Source of the DNA: Flectonema sp. DT1601
Taxonomy: Eukaryota; Euglenozoa; Diplonemea; Diplonemida; Diplonemidae
NCBI GenBank assembly: GCA_964019425.1
Contig: OZ025814.1
Coordinates: forward strand, 696,001-760,000
Length of the DNA stretch: 64,000 nt
Direction: 5' to 3'
In this document: piece by piece, positions 32,305 to 41,842 of the stretch
Numbering within the stretch: the first letter of the stretch is position 1
Layout of the letters: each line of letters begins with the position of its first letter
Translations under genes and position numbers: made by a program
The notes under the pieces: generated by a model
Told to the model about the DNA's origin: nothing
The model's database searches: none
Seen by the model: only the letters and a program-made list of their open reading frames with translations

Positions 32305-32559
32305 TGTATTTTAATCGGGCAGACTACAAGAACTTGAATTCGTTACTTACATACTGTTCAATCGATGCTGTAAACCTCACAAATATCACAAAGGTTTAGC
32401 ACATATACTGATGGTAATATTGTACGCGCGATACGAAGACGATTAACTATTGCTATTGATAGATTTTATTTTAGTCTACCTAAGCACTGAGAAGGCAACT
32501 ATCAACAACAAAAGCTCAACCTTTCGTTCATTAGACAAATGATTTCATACATTCTCACA

Positions 32560-32802
32560 TCAATTATCTGGAGAAGGTTTAGTTGGAGGAGTATGGGGAT
32601 GAGCTTTACTAGAACTCGACAACAATGAACATAAGCCTTCTCCAGACTGCTGGTTTTCTCTAAGTGTTCTCAGAATAACAAGCAAATTTGAAGCTATCCA
32701 CCCATTCGTTGAGCTGGAGTAATCGATTATCCACAGTATGCTGCCACCTTTATCATTGCACAAAGCAAACACACGAATGTCAGTCGATGACTGTAATGGC
32801 AC
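32560..32802 (-). pseudogene. Possible minus-strand gene fragment
   Basis: An 80-codon frame encodes a normal-composition peptide (VFALCNDKGGSILWIIDYSS, then a Pro-rich end HTPPTKPSP). It is less AT-biased than its surroundings and free of homopolymers. A neighbouring frame upstream on the same strand looks related, as if broken. The family is unknown. It would be the only minus-strand gene trace here, so it may be a relic or chance. Confidence 0.3.
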
Positions 32803-34256
32803 CAGCAGCCGAGGGACTCTTGTTCATTACTGAAAGTAAGGAAAAAGAGAAACTCAGGATGGATGATTCCAGTTCAGAAGGAAGCATAAAAGGACTTGCG
32901 GTTGACGTTAAACGCGCCGCACCGGAAGCATGCTTGAGCCACTACTGGTGGTTTTGAATTTTTGTATTAGCATTCGCGGGCGACTGTTACTCGCCTGATG
33001 ATCAGAGAAAAAAAAAGAAAAACTTTTCTATTCTCTGCTCCGGAAAAGTCAATGTGAAATTCATTTTTTTTTTTTTTTTTAATGTATTTTTTTTCTTTTT
33101 CCCTAACGTTTTTTGAAGAAAGTGAACGACAGGATAAAATGCAGTCATAACTTTACCGAAAACACGATTAGGCGTTGGATACAACTACATAAAACAAAAA
33201 CAAAATGTAAGATAATCCGTCCTAATAGACAGATTTATTAGAATCTGGAATAAAGTCCCAAGAACGGACTGTACGGAACAGCAGAACAATTTATTTAGTG
33301 TTTTTTTCACAATCTTATCTTCTCAAAAAAATGCAAGATTTTCAGTTATCTGATGCTCTGAACTAACCTTCCTTTCTTTACCTTTTTTCTTTTTTACCTT
33401 TCAGATACAATCGTTTTTTTTTTTATTTATCTTCTTCTTTATTTGTATATTCGCTTAATGAGATGACACAAAACTTATTTTTTTTTTTTTTTTTTTTTGG
33501 TTTTGTTTCCCTTTCTCTTCTATTTTGTATAATAAAAAAATACAATAAAAACATTAAAATACTTAACTCACCCTTATATAGCGTTCCAAGAGATACTATG
33601 ATGTTTTTTCCCTAATAGTAATCTACATATTTTTATGATGAAAGTGTGTTCCGCTAGTACTGGTTATTGCGAACTATATAAAAAAAAATACAATAAACGA
33701 AGACAAACAAGAAGTAGTACATGCAAAGAATATGGGTACCGAATTATGACTTTTTTTTTTTTGTTGTGTGTACGAGTGCGGTAAATTATCTTGGCATTTT
33801 AGCTCTTCTTTTATTGCTTCTCTCGTTTTAATTTTATTGCATAACTTCCTCCTCAAACGTTACGTGAGCAATACAAAAAATTGGTCCATTTTTTTTTTTT
33901 TTTTTGTTGCGGTACAGTAATCGTTAGTTGTTTTTTTCCCTTATCTGTCCGTTGTAGTCCTTTTTTTTTTTACTCTTAAATATGTGTCTGTTTTGTTTAT
34001 TGCATTTCTTATTTTCGTTTCGATTCCTTTGTGTGCTGAGATTGACATAGTAAAAAATAAAAAAAGGTTTTGGATTTTTGAAATACAAGGTGTTTTAGGA
34101 TTATTTACGTTCCTAACGTTGTTTTGTCATAATGGAAACTTTTATGTTATTCGCTCACAGCTGTATTGGGGAGCTCATTTCTTTTTAAAAAAAAAAATTC
34201 CGATCCTCTCCTGGAATACAGACTGTTTTGGCTAAGTTTTTTGTATTTTCTTTTTT

Positions 34257-34486
34257 GCACCGACAAAGTCGGAGAAGAAAACTATTCAGATTAAGAGCCG
34301 TTTTATTTATTATGTCACATTATCTATTTCCCCTGTACGCCAGTAATACTGTCTGCGATCTGCGTCGACCTAAACACCGTAGGAGGAGACAAACGACCCC
34401 ATGTGGCGCTTGTAGCCCAGGCTGCTATTGCGCACTCGGCGGAAACGCGAGCTGCGATCAACAAAATATAAGGCTTATCTGAATAT
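34257..34486 (+). repeat. Q-family repeat, copy Q4 with internal insertion
   Basis: It has the 5' GCACCGACAAAGTCGGAG, the ATTCAGATTAAGAGCC arm and the distal GGCTTATCTGAAT arm. The copy is interrupted after CTGCGATC (34353-34360) by about 91 bp of GC-rich sequence, after which CTGCGATC recurs (34452-34459). Confidence 0.75.
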
Positions 34487-35149
34487 CTTTTTCCCTCTAT
34501 TTTTGTGCGATAAGCTTCTTTTTCTTTTCTTTTTTTTTTTTTTTTTTGTGTGTGTCGTGTGCAAAAGTGCAGCTTTTCAACTGTGCAACTGATACAGCGC
34601 GTTTTTAGTCAAAATGATTTAATGGGTATTTATTTCCCTTTTTTTTCCTGGCTACAAATCCATAACACAACTCAGATAAAAAAACCTTTCAGGCATTCGA
34701 CGGGTACGTGTCTTTTGGTGTGTTGTTTTTTTAGCGGATGTGTTTTTTAAACAAACTAGGGCTTCTAACTGAAGCTTTTTTTTTTTTTTTTTATTGGCAA
34801 ACAAAAAGAATTTTTTTGTTTGCCGAAAAAATGCTTTTATCTAATGTCCTTATCGTCTGTGAGAGTCTCACGGTTGCTGGTAGCGATATAACTGTTACCC
34901 TGTGAGCTTTTCCTGGCTTTTGGCTCCTAGGCTCCGTAAATAAATATTAGGTGACTATTACCTACCTAGCTTCACAAAATGGGGTAATGGTTTTTTTTTT
35001 TTTTTTTTACTTTTTTTGCTTAAAAAAATTAGGTATAGAGAGTTTTTCTAATTGTTTACCAAAAGTAGTTTGACGTGACATTTGTTTTTTTTTAAAACCC
35101 CCCCCTTCACTTAATCAAAAGGTCTCAAATCAAAAAAAAAAAAAAAAAA

Positions 35150-36343
35150 ATGTGGGGAAACACATTACTTATTTACGTAGTAGTAGCCAGCGTGTTGATA
35201 TATGTGATTATAATGGGACCTAGTAGATATCACAGAGATGGTATTGTTGGAAAGTTTCACTTATTACTAACTAAACTACCAAGACTAGCCGCCGTATCAG
35301 TAGCAACGGTGTTGTTATGCTCTCGCAAACGAGGAAATGCTGTTGCAGATAAACTACAATACTATCTGTTTGATGTTAAGCACCCTTTAATGCAAATCGC
35401 ATACATTGGTATGACTGGTGCTGCTGTTGCGATCTACTACTGGTCGATCTTTGGAGATTTTCTTAAATCAGGTGTGAGTGAAATCCATTTATTATCAGCA
35501 CCGATAGTCACCTTGGTATCACTGTATTGTTATGTGAAAGCTTGCTTTTCTGATCCTGGCATTATAACGAGTGAAACTATTAAAATTGACAATGAGATAT
35601 TCGTTCATGACGAATCCCTTTATTTTAAAGATAAGAATTGCGAAACATGTAAATTTAATAAGCCTGCTAGATCTAAACATTGTCGACTGTGCAATCACTG
35701 TGTTAGAAAGTTCGATCATCACTGTGGATGGTTAAATAATGATGTCGGAGAAGACAACATTTATTGGTTTTATTTATTTATGATAACTCATATTGTGTTG
35801 TGTTTCTATGGAACATGGAGTTGCACTCACTTACTCACATATTTTTGTAATGTAACTGGCGTTTGGAGAGGTCGGTTTGTCAATTCTGCTGGGGAATCAT
35901 ACCCCGCAAACTGGTATACAGTAAGCCAATATATGATTCAAAAACACACAGCTCTATGTGGAGAACTTATTTTCATGGCATGTGTTTTCCTAATGATGAC
36001 GATATTTTTTTTTTATAATTTATATTATAGTTCTAAAAACTTAACTACGAATGAAACTTTTAAAATATCTGACCTACAAGACCACCATACTTGGTACACA
36101 ACTCAGTCTGCAAAGTACAAAGAATATCTAGAAATATACGGAGCTGAAAAACTCGGTGACATACAGCCTCCACAAAAACCACCACCATTGCCGGATAAAT
36201 CAAAAAAATGGATTTACGATAAAGGTTTTTACAACAACATTAAAACCTTGTGGTATAGCGAACGTGAGCAGGCTATCGATAAAAAGGGTAGAACGCAAGT
36301 CAAGAAAGCTAATTTGCTTAGCAAAAAGAAAAAACGACAATAG
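35150..36343 (+). CDS. DHHC-type protein S-acyltransferase (ZDHHC4-like)
   Basis: A 397-residue protein with about five to six TM helices (about 5-22, 83-103, 112-130, 204-226, 268-290). The Cys-rich domain at 164-200 reads CETCKFNKPARSKHCRLCNHCVRKFDHHCGW, with the catalytic DHHC at 189-192 and the usual zinc-binding Cys/His set. A DPG motif is at 135-137. The C-terminal tail is hydrophilic, with a Pro-rich part (PPQKPPPLPDK) and a basic end. The enzyme transfers fatty acyl groups to protein cysteines at ER, Golgi or plasma membranes. The ATG directly follows an 18-nt A-run. Confidence 0.93.
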   Translation: MWGNTLLIYVVVASVLIYVIIMGPSRYHRDGIVGKFHLLLTKLPRLAAVSVATVLLCSRKRGNAVADKLQYYLFDVKHPLMQIAYIGMTGAAVAIYYWSIFGDFLKSGVSEIHLLSAPIVTLVSLYCYVKACFSDPGIITSETIKIDNEIFVHDESLYFKDKNCETCKFNKPARSKHCRLCNHCVRKFDHHCGWLNNDVGEDNIYWFYLFMITHIVLCFYGTWSCTHLLTYFCNVTGVWRGRFVNSAGESYPANWYTVSQYMIQKHTALCGELIFMACVFLMMTIFFFYNLYYSSKNLTTNETFKISDLQDHHTWYTTQSAKYKEYLEIYGAEKLGDIQPPQKPPPLPDKSKKWIYDKGFYNNIKTLWYSEREQAIDKKGRTQVKKANLLSKKKKRQ

Positions 36344-36454
36344 TATGGATTGGTGACGTATCGGGGAGTGTGTACACTCAAAAACAGACGTGAAAAAAAA
36401 AAACTATTTTTTTTTTGTTATATTGTGAACCTCGTTTTTTTTTTTTTTTGTTAG

Positions 36455-36613
36455 GAAAAATAAACAAAAAGAATCGGCAAACTTCGCTTTTTTACTTACT
36501 CACTCACACTTTTTTTTTGTTTGTGCGTAACCGGTAGAAAATCGTAATAAAGGAATAGGTTAGTTACGCTGCCACAATTCTCTTTCTACCGAACAATGGG
36601 TTTGTAGGTACAA
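36455..36613 (+). repeat. P-family foldback repeat, copy P2 with left extension
   Basis: The right 95 bp match 4863-4957 almost exactly. The left part (AGAATCGGCAAACTTCG, CACTCACACTTTTT) is matched in reverse inside the intron at 41185-41335. The inner hairpin CGGTAGAAA/TTTCTACCG is conserved. Confidence 0.75.
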
Positions 36614-36647
36614 AAAAAAGTTCCGATGTTTCTCTTTTTTAGTTTTT

Positions 36648-36710
36648 TTTTCACTCACACTTTTTTGATTTGTTTTGTACGCAACCGATACGAATCGCAG
36701 TAAAGGAAGC
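36648..36710 (+). repeat. P-family repeat, degenerate partial copy P3
   Basis: It shares TTTTTCACTCACACTTTTTT, GTACGCAACCGATA and CAGTAAAGGAA with P2, with several differences, and lacks the distal hairpin arm. Confidence 0.55.
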
Positions 36711-36803
36711 ACGTCAAAGAAACAAACGAATGACAACAAACAAAAACTATCCACTTTTGTTAAACAATATTATTCCTTCACAGCGTCATCATAAGAATAT
36801 ATA

Positions 36804-37790
36804 ATGAGTAAAAGCACTTTAAAAGATGAAGTCAAAAGAGTGATATCAGAAATGAAAGAGGGAGGTACATTAGGTCAGGTGATGGCAACTTTAAAGAAGA
36901 GTGATAAGCTCTCAGGAATGAATCTCGATGAATGTAAAAGTGATATAAAGAAAATGATAGCTGAAATGCAAGAAAGTGACAGCGACAGCAGTAGTAGTGG
37001 AAGCGGTAGCAGTGGCAGCAGTAGCTCTGGAAGTTCTGACAGCGGTGACGGTGAAGAAGGTGAAGACGAAGCCAGTGATCACACATTAGGATCAAAAGAC
37101 TTCGGAGAAGATGAAGAACAAGATGAGATGTCAGATCAAGAACGAATGTCTGAAGACGGTGAAGACGAAGCCGACGCGATCAACGTTGATGAACAACAAG
37201 TAAAACGTCCGAAAACTGATTCTGACACTTTCACATTATCAAGAATGACGAAGTTTATGAAATTAGCCGGTATTAAACTCATTAAACGAAGCAAAGATCT
37301 TGATGATGAAACCTATCGCGCATTGGTTCAAAAAACACTCAAAGAAGACCACGAAGTAACTTCCTTAGACAGCAACACTGTTAAGCAAATCCTGGCTAAG
37401 AATGCGCTCAATGAGTTCGCGGCAATTGGAGTCGATCCTAACGGACCTGCTCATGTACGTGTTTGTAAGAGACAAGCACTAGCTCGATTAAAGAAAAAGG
37501 TATGTATTCAACTCAATCATCCAAGAGCTTCCTTCCTTTGGTTACATTTACCCATTCGTAGTTCATCCAGAAGATCTGTCCATTATTTCAATCTGACTTG
37601 CGGATTTGCGAGTTCGCGTTGTCAAGGTCACTATCAATGTACCAGCTTTGTCTTGGTTGCCTTTTGAACTTCGTTGATGTCTCCACTTTCTCCACTTTCC
37701 GTCAAAAAAAAAAAATTAAAAAAAACTCAGAATACGGAGGTCAAGCCTGCCCACTTGGTAGAGGAGGAAGAAGAGGTCGCAGCATTTTAA
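36804..37790 (+). CDS. Acidic nuclear protein, HIRIP3/CHZ-like histone chaperone suspected
   Basis: Exons 36804-37499 and 37731-37790 give 251 residues. An N-terminal three-helix segment (5-55) resembles a DEK-C-type domain. A long Ser/Gly/Asp/Glu-rich acidic stretch (57-125) and a basic patch (KRPK) follow. A helical C-terminal part, FMKLAGIKLIKRS with RALVQKTLKE, resembles the arrangement in HIRIP3. Exon 2 adds an acidic tail with EEEEEVAAF. Such proteins bind histones H2A-H2B, so a chromatin role is likely but inferred. The intron is phase 0 and, at 231 nt, the longest in the window. Confidence 0.75.
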
Positions 37791-38089
37791 TTTCATGTTC
37801 TTTTGTGTACGTCAGTTAGTTTCTCCGAAATTAATACTTATTCTCTTTTTCTCAATTCATTATCCTTCCCTGTTGAAGTTGGGCTTTACCAGCAAGTGTT
37901 TCCTTGTCAGTTCAGACAAGGTGGGTTCGTTTTCGAATCGAATTCCCAGTTTGGTCAAAGAAAAAAAAAAAAAAAATAAGTGTTTTTTTACACTTGTCAG
38001 CATGCTTTTGTTAAAATATTCTGATCCAATCAGTGAAGTTAATTATTCACTTAACAGAATTATAACACACTGAGAATATAAGCTCATAG
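37791..38089. other. Short intergenic region
   Basis: About 300 bp with one A-run. The CTTAACAG acceptor ends at 38057, 32 nt before the next ATG. Confidence 0.6.
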
Positions 38090-39928
38090 ATGTCAACAGA
38101 GAGTCCGACTGATACACAATCACCGACACGGAATAATGGTCGTACAAAGAAGACGAACGTATCCATTAAATCACCAGCAGCAAAACCTTCAAAACCATCA
38201 ACGGATGACTTCACTGAACTATCAAAGGAAGAGTTATTGAATATGATGAAAGAAGAGGATAAACGAGTCAGGAACCTTCAAGAGCAAATCCGACGGGTAA
38301 AAATGGAAGCGGTCGAGAGAAAACTTCGAGAAGCAGAACTAAAGAAATTCAACCCAGCAGAACGAGACAAGATTAAAGATGCCTTCGATCTTTTTGACAA
38401 GAATAACAGCGGAATGATAGAACTTTCTGAACTGCTATCTCTCTCGAAAGAACTGGGTTACGAAATGACAGAAAAAGAAGGTAAAGAAGCAATGGCTAAC
38501 CTCGATACTGATAAAAATGGAAACCTTTGCTTTGATGAGTTCCTCCTATGGTGGGGTTCATCATCAGAACGAGGAGGTAATAAGGGTATTAAATTAGACT
38601 TAATGAAAGCAAAGATCAGAGGTGAGATACTACAAAAAGAACTAAGGCTTCACGTTGAACAACACGCCAACAAGAGAACTGGTCCCAGAGACAATTCATC
38701 CCAAACTTTTACAGCTAATGCTACGATTGGTGCTGAAAGTGGAGGGGAGTGTAAGACTGGAATGGAATTTCTAATGCTACCTTCTGATCCGATTTTCTTT
38801 AGAGAAGAGCGAGAGAGATTACTACCAGACCATCCAATAACTGTTCTAGACCTCTCCGGTGTTGAGGTACAAATGAGATATATCATAGTAGTTAGCTTCG
38901 CAATGCAAAAGGATAAAGACATCGATGAAATCCAAAGCGTGATAGACGGAATCAACGACGCCTTCGCTGATTTCAATGGAAGTGCTCACACAATAGTTGC
39001 TAGCTTAGATGAAGATAAGAAGCTTCGGTTCACAATATTTCTTAGAAGGACAGACGATCCTGTTTCAGATATAACAAACCTATTCCTCAACGATGACAAT
39101 CCAGATTACAGTGGTGCTAATCTCTTTACAATAGTTTCTATTCTGTTGCAAACACAACAGAATGGTGAAGACTATTTGGCTTGGGATTGTGAGGCTCCAA
39201 TCTTAGACATGCTTGATCAGGCATCTCTTCACGCACATGTAAAGATGTCGAGTGATATTAATAGTTATTTAGAAAGCTATCTATTTGGCTCCTCTCTTCT
39301 AGACGATGGACTGCAAGACGACTCCGATCAGCGAGAGATGATAATGAAATCAGTTTTAGGAAGACTGTTCAATTCAGCTGAGATTGAAATCCATTCTAAC
39401 AGCAGCAGAGAAGCAGTTCAACAAGTTGTTGACGGTCTCGCATCATTTCCATTAAAACTAGCGGCTAAAAGAGGAATATTCAGCGATGAACTCAACTTTG
39501 AATGTGCTGAACTAAAAAATAAATTTAAACTCCAACTAGACAGCCTTTTCAAAACAGAAATGACTGTCTCAGCACTGATGGCTAAAGTAGTAGTTAGAAT
39601 GCTCGACTTAGAGGAATACACAACTGCTGTTACAGGTCTTGGACAGATCTGCCTTGCTATTGATTCGGTAAATGTTATTCATCCAATGTTCACAGCCAGA
39701 TTAAGCATTAAGGGACTTCCGTTCTTTAAATATTTGTTTCAAGAAGATGCTGAAGAAATGATGATGTTGGTTTTAGAAAAACGAAAAGCTAAAAAAATAT
39801 TCGTCGGTGATGACAGCTTTCCTCATTCAACAAAAGTATTAGACAAGGCTGATGATCAGTTCGGTAGAGCGTTCCGAGCTATCATTTCTGGTGGCAACAG
39901 TGACAGTGACAGTGACAGTAACTACTAA
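38090..39928 (+). CDS. Large EF-hand protein with unknown C-terminal domain
   Basis: A 612-residue protein. A disordered N-terminus (1-42) and a coiled-coil helix (45-90) precede an EF-hand pair with canonical loops DKNNSGMIELSE (about 103-114) and DTDKNGNLCFDE (about 139-150). About 450 residues of alpha/beta sequence follow that I do not recognise (landmarks ITVLDLSGVEVQMRYI, DDGLQDDSDQREM, GLPFFKYLFQEDAEEMM). The end is a Ser-Asp repeat (NSDSDSDSNY). No membrane segment is seen. A soluble calcium-responsive scaffold or flagellar protein is possible. Confidence 0.8.
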   Translation: MSTESPTDTQSPTRNNGRTKKTNVSIKSPAAKPSKPSTDDFTELSKEELLNMMKEEDKRVRNLQEQIRRVKMEAVERKLREAELKKFNPAERDKIKDAFDLFDKNNSGMIELSELLSLSKELGYEMTEKEGKEAMANLDTDKNGNLCFDEFLLWWGSSSERGGNKGIKLDLMKAKIRGEILQKELRLHVEQHANKRTGPRDNSSQTFTANATIGAESGGECKTGMEFLMLPSDPIFFREERERLLPDHPITVLDLSGVEVQMRYIIVVSFAMQKDKDIDEIQSVIDGINDAFADFNGSAHTIVASLDEDKKLRFTIFLRRTDDPVSDITNLFLNDDNPDYSGANLFTIVSILLQTQQNGEDYLAWDCEAPILDMLDQASLHAHVKMSSDINSYLESYLFGSSLLDDGLQDDSDQREMIMKSVLGRLFNSAEIEIHSNSSREAVQQVVDGLASFPLKLAAKRGIFSDELNFECAELKNKFKLQLDSLFKTEMTVSALMAKVVVRMLDLEEYTTAVTGLGQICLAIDSVNVIHPMFTARLSIKGLPFFKYLFQEDAEEMMMLVLEKRKAKKIFVGDDSFPHSTKVLDKADDQFGRAFRAIISGGNSDSDSDSNY

Positions 39929-40140
39929 TACACAGTGCAAGAAATTGCTCTTTCAGTGACTTTTTCGTGACGATTTATTATTTTTTTTCTTCTTTTCCCT
40001 TTTTTGGTTTGCAAAACTTTTTTTTTATAAAAAAAAATAATCTTTAGTCAAACCTACAATTCCTAACGAAAAATGTTAACTTTTTTTTTTAATACACTTT
40101 ATTTTCCTCCTTTCAGCTCCCCGTCTCCCATTTTTATAAA
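39929..40140. other. Intergenic with acceptor
   Basis: T/A runs, then TTTCAG ending at 40116 ahead of the next ATG. Confidence 0.6.
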
Positions 40141-41434
40141 ATGGATTCTCCTAAACTGACAGAAAAAGAGCGAAGAGCGAGCACCATCTTAAGAGGAACT
40201 GAAAGAGGTTTGACATGGGTGTATTATATGAAATTAAATAAGTATTGTGCAATGAAGTGGGTTCGATTGGCTCAAAAGCACTACGTAGGCAGAGTAAAGT
40301 CTTTCAAATCAAGATGCACGACGAGACTAGTAACGGCCTATTGGACTAAACTATTCTATAATAGATTATTAAATAAGGGAAATAAGCTTAGTGTTGGAAC
40401 GAAGAATTTTAAACTGAGAGTTGCGGCTGATGTTTTTGGATTAAAGAGAAATGTGAAAATGACATTTGAAGAAACTCCTGACCTCCAAACCATAATAAAC
40501 ACTATAGAAAGTGTTTATGATCCGATTGCAAGATCTGCTAGACCGTTGCATTTTCCTGATATTCCTTTTAAAGTTCATATTCTTCAGATATTCGATAAAC
40601 ACATCGATCGTTGGGTTGAACTCGTCAACCCACAAGAGCAATTGATTCACGATGCTCAACTATTCTGTTTTACCCCAGAGTCAAGCTTACACAGTGACTC
40701 TCAAGGTATAATCCCAGCTGCAGATGAAATATTCACATGGAAGACTTGTGATGAATCTCCATGTAGAAATAGAAGCCCTGATATCACTGCGTCATACGTC
40801 GCTCCTGCTGGTTCTGACAAGGCTCGTTTTGTATTCTATGAAATGTGTAGAGTTGGGTCTGACAGTCTCACGTTGCCAGATCTTCAAGCTGGTTTTAAAA
40901 AGTGTGATATGATATTTGGTCAAGTAGCTGTTCAGTTATTCAACACCATCGATGCTAATCACGACGGAGTTCTCACTCTTGTTGAATGGATCAAGTTTGC
41001 AACTGCGTCTCCTAACGTAATCGATGCTTTGTACTTTCGTATTAAAGACTTGTACTCAAATCCCAAAACTGCTTCAATACAAGGACATTCACATCTGGCA
41101 TCACTAAGCCGCTACAATGACCCCACAGCTGCTTCTCATTCTATAACTGCTCCAGAGAAACTTCACTTGGCAAGGGAATACCAGGTATGTGTTTTTATGT
41201 TTAAAATACCGGTTGCGCACAAACAAAAACGAAGTGTGAGAATTATTTAGTGAGGTGCCGATTCTTTTTTATTTTATCAAGTTTTTCTCTATCCGAATAA
41301 TTGTGGGGAAAAAAAAAAAAAAAAAAAAAACTTAGGAGGCTGTCCAAGAGTCTGAGCGTGCTCGTCTGAACCAAAAACTTGCAGAAGATCGTGAGAAAAT
41401 TGCGAGAGAGCGTTTACGAGTCTGTCACCAGTAA
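40141..41434 (+). CDS. EF-hand domain protein with C-terminal coiled coil
   Basis: Exons 40141-41184 and 41336-41434 give 380 residues. The N-terminal 110 residues are basic, with Arg/Trp-rich helices, and the middle is unrecognised. One canonical EF loop, DANHDGVLTLVE, lies near residue 269, with a partner helix upstream. Exon 2 encodes a charged helix (ESERARLNQKLAEDREK) that extends a coiled coil. The 151-nt phase-0 intron contains a reversed piece of the P-family repeat (about 41213-41275), a rare case of a dispersed repeat inside an intron here. The acceptor ends at 40116. Confidence 0.8.
41213..41275 (-). repeat. Intronic P-family repeat fragment, reversed
   Basis: On the minus strand it reads AAGAATCGGCACC, then CTCACACTTCG and TTTTTGTTTGTGCGCAACCG, in the same order as the left half of P2 at 36455-36545. 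Confidence 0.65.
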
Positions 41435-41842
41435 GATGGTTTGTGAAACAGTTAGTTAAGTCAGAGATATAGAATTGTTTGATACTGTCACTCTTTTTTG
41501 AAGGGAGTTTTTCCCGCTTTTTGTTTCATTTTCTTTCTTTACTTGTTGTCGTTTTTTTCTTTTGAAAAAAAACCGTTCGATGTTTCCTTTCTTTATTTTT
41601 TTTTTTTTTGTCTCTCCCCTTCTCCATGTTGTATTCGCCACTGTTATCCCCGCCTACCTCTCGTGATAATGTTTATGGTTGTATATTTATCTTGTGATAT
41701 CTATTTCATTCATAGGTGTAGCACAGAATAAAAGATTATTTATCAGCTCTTAGCGCTGTCGGACAAAACTCTGTTCTGTGGTGTAATATAATCTTTTTTG
41801 AAGGTATCATAACAAAAAAAAAAAAAAGAAGAAAAAAAAAAA
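41435..41842. other. Intergenic region
   Basis: T-rich, with AATAAAAG near 41729 followed by AGCTCTTAGCGCT (possible 3'-end signal) and A-runs right up to the next ATG. No gene was seen. Confidence 0.6.

Larger units (their letters stand above)
30741..35149. other. Large gene-free interval with MITE and repeats
   Basis: This 4.4-kb interval contains a TA-flanked MITE (31436-31871), an R-family copy (31905-32304), a possible minus-strand gene relic (32560-32802), a repeat fragment at 33275-33331, and a Q-family copy carrying an insertion (34257-34486). The rest is T- and A-rich sequence without a credible gene. Confidence 0.7.
36344..36803. other. Intergenic region with two P-family repeats
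   Basis: It contains P2 (about 36455-36613) and a degenerate third copy (about 36648-36710), followed by the acceptor TTCACAG ending at 36783. Confidence 0.7.

Noticed and set aside
37500-37730. Possible snoRNA in the long intron of the acidic protein gene
   Set aside because: No properly spaced box C and D, or H/ACA hairpins, could be found.
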